NCBI GenBank assembly: GCA_024102815.1 | Contig: JAGFJJ010000048.1 | Location: forward strand, 186,001 to 250,000 | Reading direction: 5' to 3' | Origin: Phycisphaerae bacterium | GTDB taxonomy: Bacteria > Planctomycetota > Phycisphaerae > UBA1845 | Length of the DNA: 64,000 nucleotides | Shown here: piece by piece, positions 33,591 through 41,261 of the stretch | How positions within the stretch are numbered: the first letter of the stretch is position 1 | Layout of the letters: each line of letters starts with the position of its first letter | Notes under the pieces: model-generated | Told to the model about the DNA's origin: nothing | The model's input: only the letters and a program-made list of their open reading frames with translations | Databases searched by the model: none | Position numbers and translations under genes: made by a program

Positions 33591-35204
33591 TTACCCCCTG
33601 CCCAGCACGACAAAGAGGGCGTCATCATCGCCCTGGCCGCCCGCCATGTGCGCGGACCAGAGGCGTTCGAGCGCGGCCGAAGTGTCCACCACGGAGTTGA
33701 AGGCGTTACGGTCGAGCAGGGCTTCATGCAGGCGTGATTCGCCCAGCGGCTCGCCGCCCACGCTGGAGGCCTCGATCAATCCATCGGTGTGGCAGACGAC
33801 ACGGAATGCTTCAGGAAGGTCCACGCGGGTCGGCTCGAAGACGTATTCCGGATCGACGCCCAGAATGAGGGAAGGCTCATCAAGCGTAATCAGACGTCCC
33901 GGCGCGACCATGAGCAGGGGGGCCATTCCTCCGGCATTGATGTAGATCAGCTTGCCGGCGGAGATGTCCGCGGCGATGAACGTGCAGGGAACGATCTGGC
34001 GGGCGGGTGCGGCGGCGATGCTGCGGTTCAGCTCATTGAACATTGCCGCAGGATCGAAATAGGCGTCTTCCGCCACGGACAAGGCCGTGCGAAGCGCTGC
34101 GATCATCGACGCCGCCTGCATGAGTCCGTGCATGCCGTGCCCCCCGGCGTCGACGACAAGCACACAGCAGTGTTGCTCGTCAAGGTGGACAACTTCCACG
34201 AGATCGCCACAGCGGGCCCTTCCCGGAAAGCGACGCGTGGCGACTTCAAACGACTCACTCGACGATACCGGCGGCGACAACGACCCCTGTATGCGGCGGA
34301 TCACTCCCATCCACGAGGCCCCTTCCCGCACGGCGGTTCGCGTCAGCTTGCGTGCCGTCTCGCCGATCATCATGCCGAGGTGCGCCCCGGCCGCCATCGC
34401 ATAGGGCAACGCCGTCGCTGGGAAGGGCTTCTTCGACTGCGGACGATCCGCGTAGATAACGCCAATGACCTCCCCCCGGTGCAGGAGGGGAGCCGTCACC
34501 GCCGTTGCCGCGAAGCCGAGCTTGGGATTGATCTGCGACGCCGTCTGCGGGTAGCGCCCAGCCACCGACTGCAAGAGCGGTGCGAACACGAACCACTGGC
34601 TGACCGGCGTCAACGAGCCGCCGGACGGGCGCTTCAGTGCGCGATGGGCCAGCGGGAGAAGTTCCGTCTTGGCGTCCCCTCGAAGGGCGATAAAGCCGCG
34701 CTCGGCCTGGAGATCGAGCAGGACCTGCCCGATCGACCCTTGGGCGATGTCTTCCGCCCGGGAGGAGAGCGGCAGATCGGCCCCCAGCAGGGCAAGCTGG
34801 GACACCTGCGCCAGTGTGAGCGAAACCGGCGCCTTGCTGCGCAACCACTCGCAGTTGGGCGGTTCGGTCTTGTCGGGCGTGAGGCACTCCGGATCGAAGC
34901 GCTCCTCGGTGCCGGTTTCGTCGAGGTACTCGACGATCCGGTCTCCGACACGAATGACATCTCCGGGAGAGAGAAGCGTTTCGGCGATGAGCTCGCCGTT
35001 GACGTAAGTCTTGTTACGGCTGCCGAGATCGCGAATGCGGAAGCGGCCGTCCCGATCGATTTCGATGGCCACGTGCTCGCGGGAGATCATGTCGTCGTCG
35101 AAGATGATCTGGCTGCCCGCGGCGCGGCCGATGACGAAACGCTCGCTGTCGAGCGTGCGCACCTGCAATTGGCCCCCGTCATCCACAAAACGAAGCGTTG
35201 GCAT
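33591..35204 (-). CDS. FHA-GAF-SpoIIE (PP2C-type) phosphatase, copy B
   Basis: A 537-residue protein with the same order as copy A. FHA: residues about 1-90 (FVIGRAAGSQIIFDDDMISREHVAI, DLGSRNKTYVNGELI). GAF-like: about 140-290, including a linker with AERGFIALRGD. SpoIIE/PP2C: about 310-537, with LVVDAGGHGMHGLMQAASMIAA, INAGGMAPLLM and CHTDGLIEASS, and ending QGDDDALFVVLGRG. The metal-binding aspartates are kept. The stop and the next start leave only 7 bases, so it is very likely co-translated with the PilB-like ATPase. The sequences of copies A and B differ throughout, so they are diverged paralogues rather than a recent duplication. Likely function: dephosphorylation of a partner kept near the pilus or secretion motor. 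Confidence 0.9.
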   Translation of the reverse strand: MPTLRFVDDGGQLQVRTLDSERFVIGRAAGSQIIFDDDMISREHVAIEIDRDGRFRIRDLGSRNKTYVNGELIAETLLSPGDVIRVGDRIVEYLDETGTEERFDPECLTPDKTEPPNCEWLRSKAPVSLTLAQVSQLALLGADLPLSSRAEDIAQGSIGQVLLDLQAERGFIALRGDAKTELLPLAHRALKRPSGGSLTPVSQWFVFAPLLQSVAGRYPQTASQINPKLGFAATAVTAPLLHRGEVIGVIYADRPQSKKPFPATALPYAMAAGAHLGMMIGETARKLTRTAVREGASWMGVIRRIQGSLSPPVSSSESFEVATRRFPGRARCGDLVEVVHLDEQHCCVLVVDAGGHGMHGLMQAASMIAALRTALSVAEDAYFDPAAMFNELNRSIAAAPARQIVPCTFIAADISAGKLIYINAGGMAPLLMVAPGRLITLDEPSLILGVDPEYVFEPTRVDLPEAFRVVCHTDGLIEASSVGGEPLGESRLHEALLDRNAFNSVVDTSAALERLWSAHMAGGQGDDDALFVVLGRG

Positions 35205-35251
35205 GGCTGCAGCTTATCGCCTCCCCTGTCCGCGGCTCAAGCGGTGGAGCA

Positions 35252-36955
35252 TCAAAGCCCCAGTACGTCGACACCCTGCTCGAATACGATGTCCACGGGA
35301 ATGCCTGCGGCGTTGACCCGGTCGAGATCATCCTGGAGCACATCGGGCATGTTCCCGGCAACTTCCATCCACTTCTTGGCGCCCTCGTAGTCCCCGTCGC
35401 CCTGCATTCGCAGGATCTTGGCGGCGAGCGATTCCATGGCACTGCGCATGCGCTCCTGGTCCACCCGGTAGCGACCCGTCTGCTCATCGCGCGAAAACGC
35501 TCCGCGCTCGGCGAAGTAGTTGAAGCGAACCATGTTGGCCCGGCCGTGGGCGCTGGCCGCACCGAACCGCACGGAGCGGAAGATTCCCGCCATGAAGGTC
35601 ACGTAATGGTCCATCAGATTCGAATTCGGCAGTTCGCCCTGCTCATGGAGCCGGGTGATCATGTGCAAGCCCAGGATGTCCGCCTTGCCCTCCTCCAGGG
35701 CTGACTGCTGATCTTTGAGTGCCTCGCGCACCGTGCCCTTGCCGTTGATCGTGTTCTTGATCCCCAGTCCGTGAGCCACCTCGTGAAACATCGTGTCCTC
35801 GAAGAAGGCATCGAATGTGATGTGCTTCCGCTGGTCCTCGGCAATGAGCAGGTCAGCAATGGGGACCAGAATCTTGTCGAACTTGGCCCGCATGGCGTTC
35901 TTCAGTTGCAGGCGGCGCGTGCCCTTGCGAAGCTGCACCTCCTCGTCGTTGGGCAGGTTGATGGCGATGGTCTTGGCCCCGGCGTTGCAATCGCCGGCGT
36001 AGTAGACCACGTCATAGGCGTTGAGGTCGGAGTCTGTTCCAGGCGACTCCTGCTTGTACTTGTCCTCGACGGGCAGAGATCGCTGCAAGTCCGGGAGCAT
36101 GGCCGCGTAACGCGCCAGCCGCTTGCTCCACTCCTTGTCCTTGATGAGCACGTATGATTCGTAGGACGCCTTGTATCCGAACATCCCATCTTCGTAGGTC
36201 TCGATCGGGCCGATGACGATGTCCAGCGTATTATCCTTCATGTCCAGCCAGGCGAAATCCGACGCCCGATAGTCGTCGGTCAGCAGGGCGTCGGCTCGAA
36301 GAAGCAGGTACTGCCGGAAGCCTTCGTCCTCGGCGATCGCGGCTGCCTGGCTCAATTTGTGGCCCGCGGCGAGAGCGTAGAGCATGAACTGCCGGAAGTA
36401 GGGCACGGCCTCCAGTTGCCCCATCTGATCACGGCGGATGATGGTGTAGGGGCTTCGAAAGGACTCTGCCGCCGCCGGGTCAAGCTGGGCGAGGTGTTGC
36501 TCGAATTCCTCTTTGGACATGTCCGCCGGATAGAAATTCGCCCCCAACGGCTTCGGCCCGACACCGGGAACGAACGGCTGGTTGTCGTTCAGCCGGTCCC
36601 ACGGACCGTAGTTGATTTCGGCGAAGCGCCGCAACGCGGGATTATCCAGCGACGACAGCAGTGCCGTCCTGTCTCCGTATGCCTGCCACCAGAACCCCTC
36701 ATCCATCTGCCGGGCGGCATCGATGAGCAGCGGGAGCATTCGTCTCTGGTTATCGCTGAGTCCGCTCAGGTCGGCCGTGAGGCGCACCGTCGCGTATTTG
36801 TCCACCAGCGCCGAAGCGTCATCCGTCTTCGCCGATCGGTCCTTGCCGCTCATAGAGACCCCACTTTGTCGTTGCCCGCAGCCGGAAGTCAGAATGATCC
36901 CAACCAAAGCCACCACCCAAGAACAAATCTGTTTACGCCCGCTGAACAAAGCCAC
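35252..36955 (-). CDS. Lipoprotein metallopeptidase, M49-like
   Basis: A 567-residue protein starting with a signal peptide and lipobox (GIILTSGC), so it should be a membrane-anchored lipoprotein. The metal site is FHEVAHGLG followed by EEGKADILGL. This resembles the M49 (dipeptidyl peptidase III) architecture, whose members have HELLGH and an EECRAD motif. Here the first motif is a plain HEXXH. The N-terminal part has the NYGPWDRLNDNQPFV segment seen in bacterial M49-like peptidases, with the region GVGPKPLGANFYPADMSKEEFE. The neighbours are a membrane protein of unknown function and the phosphatase/ATPase pair, with gaps of about 30-50 bases. I am confident about a zinc peptidase and less about the precise family. 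Confidence 0.82.
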   Translation of the reverse strand: MALFSGRKQICSWVVALVGIILTSGCGQRQSGVSMSGKDRSAKTDDASALVDKYATVRLTADLSGLSDNQRRMLPLLIDAARQMDEGFWWQAYGDRTALLSSLDNPALRRFAEINYGPWDRLNDNQPFVPGVGPKPLGANFYPADMSKEEFEQHLAQLDPAAAESFRSPYTIIRRDQMGQLEAVPYFRQFMLYALAAGHKLSQAAAIAEDEGFRQYLLLRADALLTDDYRASDFAWLDMKDNTLDIVIGPIETYEDGMFGYKASYESYVLIKDKEWSKRLARYAAMLPDLQRSLPVEDKYKQESPGTDSDLNAYDVVYYAGDCNAGAKTIAINLPNDEEVQLRKGTRRLQLKNAMRAKFDKILVPIADLLIAEDQRKHITFDAFFEDTMFHEVAHGLGIKNTINGKGTVREALKDQQSALEEGKADILGLHMITRLHEQGELPNSNLMDHYVTFMAGIFRSVRFGAASAHGRANMVRFNYFAERGAFSRDEQTGRYRVDQERMRSAMESLAAKILRMQGDGDYEGAKKWMEVAGNMPDVLQDDLDRVNAAGIPVDIVFEQGVDVLGL

Positions 36956-36985
36956 GATCTTTCTCCCTGAACCGATGACCCGCTT

Positions 36986-38161
36986 CTATTTGCCCGCCCC
37001 CACCAAGAACGGGAGCACGATGGAAACGGCGATCAGCACGATAATGATCCACTCCAACACTTCCATGCGCCGCGTGCTCTGCTGGTCGGAGATCTTCTGG
37101 TAAATGCTCTCCAGCGTGTTGAGCTTGCGCATGATGCTGCCGTCCCAGTCGTCAATGTGCAACCGCCCGACCGCCAGACGGTAGACCCGGGCCAGATACT
37201 GGTCTCCCAGCAGCTTGAGGGCATTGTTCACGCCCTCGAAGAGCAGGGCGCTGTCGAGCTGAAGCTCGGCCACGCGACGCTGATCGGCCGCGCGCGTCAC
37301 CATGGGACGCAGCCTTTGCCGGGTCCGGCGCAGGAAGGTTTCATAGGCTTCGTCGAGGGCGCTGTCGAGCTGTTCATCCAGGTAGCGCATTTCCAGCAGC
37401 TCGACGTTGGCGTATTCCAGGACGGCCAGCACGTCGTCCATGTCCATACCCATAAGCAGCGCCGCGTTCCAGTCGATCAGCGTGAGATCATCCTCGCCGA
37501 AGGCGATTCGGCTGCCCAGTGCGTCGTCCACCATCTGCGTGGAGAGAGCTTCCTGCTCCGCACGAAGGATGCGGGCGAGCGTTGCGGCGTGGCGTGATGC
37601 GACCGCGTCAGGTGCCTCCCGCGCCTCGAACTGCTCGATCTGGTAGACGACGTAGTCCTCGACGAATTCCGAGACCATCGGCCGCTGAACCGCCGGGGCA
37701 ATCGTTCGGAGCAGATCGTCCACGCACCGTCTGGCATGGGTAAGAAGAATCGCATTGTCGTACAGCGTGTCCGAGAGGCCGAGCAAATCGTCGAGTGGCC
37801 CAGCCAGCGGAAGACGGTACGCCGCGGAAATCGCCCCGAAATCGTAGATCACCAGGTCGACGGCCCCCTCCGTTCGCCACGGACCCAGTTCAAGCCGCTC
37901 GCTGGCGACGGTGTGCCGCAACGGCGCGGGACGGTATTCGAAGTAGCTCGGGGTCTTTCGCTTGCGGCGGACCGTGGCCCGCTGGCTGGCCTCGGCGATC
38001 AATCGCTGGGCCTCGTCCAGGCGAATCGACAGCCCCACGTCGTGAGCAAGAAGCACGTGGCACGCGCCGCGCGCGATTCGCGGGGCGCTTGACGGGCTTG
38101 ATACCGAGGGCGGGATGTTATCTCCAACCGGGTCCGCCGACATGATCGGCAGCGCCTCCAC
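36986..38161 (-). CDS. RMD1/Sif2-like (DUF155-like) membrane protein
   Basis: A 391-residue protein with a long helical middle and a C-terminal membrane helix (EWIIIVLIAVSIVLPFLVG) preceded by the segment LESIYQKISDQQSTRRMEVL. This arrangement recalls the DUF155/RMD1 family, in which a cytosolic domain is followed by a terminal TM helix. The early part contains HVLLAHDVGLSIRLDEAQRLI and LVIYDFGAISAAYRLPL, which also fit. Family members are mitochondrial or bacterial proteins of unknown biochemical role, linked in eukaryotes to mitochondrial translation. A later in-frame ATG at 38143 (MSADPVG) is an alternative start. The gap to the M49-like gene is about 30 bases on the same strand, so the two may be co-transcribed. 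The assignment is by pattern only. Confidence 0.65.
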   Translation of the reverse strand: MEALPIMSADPVGDNIPPSVSSPSSAPRIARGACHVLLAHDVGLSIRLDEAQRLIAEASQRATVRRKRKTPSYFEYRPAPLRHTVASERLELGPWRTEGAVDLVIYDFGAISAAYRLPLAGPLDDLLGLSDTLYDNAILLTHARRCVDDLLRTIAPAVQRPMVSEFVEDYVVYQIEQFEAREAPDAVASRHAATLARILRAEQEALSTQMVDDALGSRIAFGEDDLTLIDWNAALLMGMDMDDVLAVLEYANVELLEMRYLDEQLDSALDEAYETFLRRTRQRLRPMVTRAADQRRVAELQLDSALLFEGVNNALKLLGDQYLARVYRLAVGRLHIDDWDGSIMRKLNTLESIYQKISDQQSTRRMEVLEWIIIVLIAVSIVLPFLVGAGK

Positions 38162-38195
38162 TGATGCCAGCCTAATTGCGCCGGGTCTCTCCGGG

Positions 38196-39161
38196 CTACC
38201 AGTCGAGCACGTAGGCGAAAATCAAGGGCGCCACAATGGTGGCGTCCGATTCGACCACGAAGCGCGGCGTATCCGCGGCGAGCTTGCCCCATGTGATCTT
38301 TTCCGTGGGATAGGCCCCGGAATACGAGCCGTAGCTGGTCGTGCTGTCGCTGATCTGGCAGAAGTAGCCCCAGAACGGCACCTGCTCCTCCAGGTCGATG
38401 TTGACCAGGGGCACGACACAGATGGGGAAATCACCCGCGATCCCCCCGCCGATCTGGAAGAACCCGATGCTCGCCGAAGCTGAAGCTTCCTTGTACCACC
38501 GGGCGAGCTCGACCATGTAGTCCACGCCGTACTTCAGGAAACGCCCATGCGGAAGCGTGCCCTGAATCAGGTACGCCGCGAAACCGTTGCCCAGCGTCGA
38601 GTCCTCCCAACCGGGCACAAACAACGGAAGGTCGCGTTCAGCCGCCGCCACCAGCCAACTGTCCTTCGGATCAATCTGATAATGCTTCTTGTAGACGCCG
38701 TCGCGAATCGCCTGGTACATGAACTCGTGCGGGAAGGTCCGGGTTTCGCTCTTTGCGGCGGCCTGCCAGCGCTCCAGCAGTACATGCTTGATCCGCAGCA
38801 TGGCTTCCTCTTCCGGAATGCACGTGTCCGTCACCCGGGCCAGACCGCGATCGTAGAGTTCCATCTCCTGTTCCGGCGTCAGTTCGCGATAGTTCGGCAG
38901 GCGGACGTAATGATCGTGGGCCACCAGGTTGTAGAGATCTTCCTCCAGGTTGGCTCCCGTGCAGCACACGGCGTGGACCTTGTCCCGGCGGATCATTTCC
39001 GCCAGGGAAAGGCCCAGTTCGGCCGTGCTCATCGCGCCACCGAGCGTCACGAACATTTTGCCGCCGCGGGCCAGATGGTCCTTGTAGGCCTGGGCGGCGT
39101 CCTTGGTGGTGGCGGCGTTGAAATGGCGATAGTGGTGGTCGATAAACTCGCTGATCTTCAT
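38196..39161 (-). CDS. Deoxyhypusine synthase-family protein
   Basis: A 321-residue NAD-dependent enzyme of the deoxyhypusine synthase family. MFVTLGGAMSTAELGLSLAEMIR and VHAVCCTGANLEEDLYNLVAH are the nucleotide-binding segments. GFFQIGGGIAGDFPICVVPL follows, and ITWGKLAADTP holds the catalytic lysine at residue 293, which sits in the same WGK context as in the eukaryotic enzyme. The length suits bacterial homologues. Eukaryotic enzymes modify eIF5A, which bacteria lack. Characterised bacterial relatives act on free polyamines, for example as homospermidine synthases. Here the small-molecule route is the more likely reading. No other polyamine gene is seen close by; the gene stands alone with gaps to both neighbours, and the amidoligase operon begins about 160 bases away. 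Confidence 0.9.
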   Translation of the reverse strand: MKISEFIDHHYRHFNAATTKDAAQAYKDHLARGGKMFVTLGGAMSTAELGLSLAEMIRRDKVHAVCCTGANLEEDLYNLVAHDHYVRLPNYRELTPEQEMELYDRGLARVTDTCIPEEEAMLRIKHVLLERWQAAAKSETRTFPHEFMYQAIRDGVYKKHYQIDPKDSWLVAAAERDLPLFVPGWEDSTLGNGFAAYLIQGTLPHGRFLKYGVDYMVELARWYKEASASASIGFFQIGGGIAGDFPICVVPLVNIDLEEQVPFWGYFCQISDSTTSYGSYSGAYPTEKITWGKLAADTPRFVVESDATIVAPLIFAYVLDW

Positions 39162-39325
39162 ACGCTGCTCCGGTCGGATGCTTCCGGCATCGGCACCGCA
39201 GCCTCTTCATCGCGGCGCGGGGCCCAATTCCCGTGTAAACGGCCTAGCTTACCCGACACCGGCCTATCCGAAAATGCTCCCAGATCGGACGGCAAAAAAG
39301 CCCTTACAGGCGCGCAAGCTTGCGG

Positions 39326-40033
39326 CTAGGACGAAACAACATCGCACAGTGAGCCGGCAAGTAACCTGCGAAGCCATCGCCATGTCCGCGAATCGCCGAG
39401 TGGAAAACCCTGGTTTACTTCCAACTCCACGCCAACGTATCGCGGGGTGTCCAGCTCCCGTCGCAACCAGGTCGTGAACCCGTCGGCTTTTCCGAGGTAG
39501 GGGTAGTTCCTCCGGACGCGAAGGATTTCATTCCGGGCGCGGATCGAGGCGCGCCATTCGTGACAGAACCTCCGCTCGCCGAGGCGGCCGGGGTCGTACA
39601 GCAGGCCCACATCCGCTTTTCGCGCTGCACCGTCAAGCACCGGGGTAAAGGTGTGCACGGAAAGATGCAGAACATCGCCCGCTTTTCGAAGTGCGCGTCG
39701 CAATGCCGCAGCCACGGCTTTCCGGTGCGGCGCGTAATAGTGTTGCAGCACTCGGGTACGCTCGGTGTCGTCGAGCTCCCGGCTGACGATCGAAAACAGG
39801 CTTGGATGGTGCGGCGACCGGTTTAACTCGACCAGCAATCGCGATACGTGGGAGTAGAACAGCGGGCAATCAAGACGCTTGGATAGTTCTCGCGCGAGAA
39901 ACAGCGCCCCCGGGTCGTACCCACGGTGGGAATTCAGCAGCGAATCCTGCCCGGCGAACAGCGCGCGATAGCGGGCGGGTATAAAGTTTCCCCCGTGCTC
40001 GCAACTGACCACGGCCGATCTAATCCGCGACAC
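39326..40033 (-). CDS. N-formylglutamate amidohydrolase-like protein
   Basis: A 235-residue protein of the N-formylglutamate amidohydrolase family (HutG type, zinc hydrolase). It opens with VVSCEHGGNFIPARYRALF, in which SCEHGGN is the family's first motif; LNSHRGYDPGALFLA is the second. LVELNRSPHHPSLFS and HLSVHTFTPVL complete the set, so the metal-binding histidines and glutamate are present. The length is close to normal. The start lies 14 bases inside the end of the GCS2 gene (overlap 40020-40033), a sign of translational coupling. In histidine degradation this family frees glutamate from N-formylglutamate. No histidine genes are near, and the operon context instead suggests hydrolysis of an amide made by the ligases next to it. 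Confidence 0.88.
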   Translation of the reverse strand: MSRIRSAVVSCEHGGNFIPARYRALFAGQDSLLNSHRGYDPGALFLARELSKRLDCPLFYSHVSRLLVELNRSPHHPSLFSIVSRELDDTERTRVLQHYYAPHRKAVAAALRRALRKAGDVLHLSVHTFTPVLDGAARKADVGLLYDPGRLGERRFCHEWRASIRARNEILRVRRNYPYLGKADGFTTWLRRELDTPRYVGVELEVNQGFPLGDSRTWRWLRRLLAGSLCDVVSS

Positions 40034-41261
40034 GCAGCATCCGTCCCTCCGCCAGGCATTGCGAAAGGCGGCGGTACACCGACACCATAGCGTCTCGGTC
40101 TTCGCCCTCGCCCAGCAGCCTGATGATGCGGCGTGCCAGACATCCTTCCTTCATCATGACATCCAGTGCGGCCGCCTCCGCCGTATCCGCCGACCCCAGT
40201 GGAAGAACCTGATCGCGGAGATGCTCCCAGAGCATTCCCGCAGCAAGTGCCCCGCCACCGAAACCGAAGAGCGCAAGATATCCGGCGTCCTCGATCGAGG
40301 TTTCGTCCGCGTGCCGGATACAATTCAGAAGGATCGGCTGGAGTCGCTCTATGCCCCATCCCCTCTGATCGTCGTACGAACACCATCGTTCCTCGACCAG
40401 CGCCCTCAGCGTCTCCACGATAAGCCGCGTCATGGCCACGTCGGCCAGCGGGCACTCCTGCACGTCGAGGACGCGAATCTCGATCGTATTTCGATCAAAC
40501 CGAGCGATCGCGCCGCGAGCATTGGCCCACTCGAACTGCAATACGCCCTCCGGATCGAAAGGCGCCAGATCGCGGTAGATCCGCTGAAGAATCTCGCGCT
40601 CGTAATCCTCTCGTGTAAACACCGGCTCGGGAATCACGGCTCCCGAAACCGACGGAATCCGTCGGGCGTTCTGGCGATAGACCTCCAGCCGTGCATCGCG
40701 AAACGACGTCCGCGCCCCGTCCAGCATGGGCGAGCTCGCCGCCAGTGCCGGCAGAATGGGCAGCACGAGCCGGATGGCCGCGTGAAGCCGCCCGAACTCC
40801 TCATCGCCGCAGAACGGCAGATTCAAATGCGTTGATTGCAGGTTCGACCACCCGTGTCCCCGACAATCGAAGATGCGATCGAATCCCGCGTAGACCGGGC
40901 TGTATTCGTGGGGCCAGAGCCGCGTCTCGCGGAACGGATCCATCCACGGATGCGCCCCGGTGGGAAGCAGTATCGCGTCCCACTCCGCGAGCATTTCGTT
41001 GATGCGCTGAACGTCGTGCTGGAATGGACCCGCCAGCCCGTCGAGCCTCTCGGCAGGCGCTCCCGTCTTCAACTCGATTACGTGGAGTACGAGTTCGTTG
41101 GACCAGTTCAGCGGCCCGACTTCCACCTCCGACTCGAACGCACCGGCCATGGCGTGAAGCACGCGATCCGAAATCGGACACACGTCCAGCGTCCGCCGGT
41201 CGACGATCATGTACTCCAGCTCGACGCCGAAGCGCTCGAAGAGGTGCCAGGATTCACTCAT
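40020..41261 (-). CDS. GCS2-type glutamate-cysteine ligase-like amidoligase (YbdK-like)
   Basis: A 413-residue protein of the carboxylate-amine ligase family (COG2170, GCS2 fold). FGVELEYMIVD holds the metal-binding glutamates near residue 13-16. The conserved segments CRGHGWSNLQSTHLNLPF, LEVYRQNARRIPSVSGAVIPEP and TIEIRVLDVQECPLADVAMTR all fit the family, as does the length. Family members ligate an amino acid to a carboxylate with ATP and are relatives of gamma-glutamylcysteine synthetase; YbdK shows weak activity of that sort. The ATG overlaps the stop of the ATP-grasp gene (ATGA at 41258-41261), and the end overlaps the amidohydrolase. Cysteine or another amino acid may be the acceptor. 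Confidence 0.9.
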   Translation of the reverse strand: MSESWHLFERFGVELEYMIVDRRTLDVCPISDRVLHAMAGAFESEVEVGPLNWSNELVLHVIELKTGAPAERLDGLAGPFQHDVQRINEMLAEWDAILLPTGAHPWMDPFRETRLWPHEYSPVYAGFDRIFDCRGHGWSNLQSTHLNLPFCGDEEFGRLHAAIRLVLPILPALAASSPMLDGARTSFRDARLEVYRQNARRIPSVSGAVIPEPVFTREDYEREILQRIYRDLAPFDPEGVLQFEWANARGAIARFDRNTIEIRVLDVQECPLADVAMTRLIVETLRALVEERWCSYDDQRGWGIERLQPILLNCIRHADETSIEDAGYLALFGFGGGALAAGMLWEHLRDQVLPLGSADTAEAAALDVMMKEGCLARRIIRLLGEGEDRDAMVSVYRRLSQCLAEGRMLRVAD

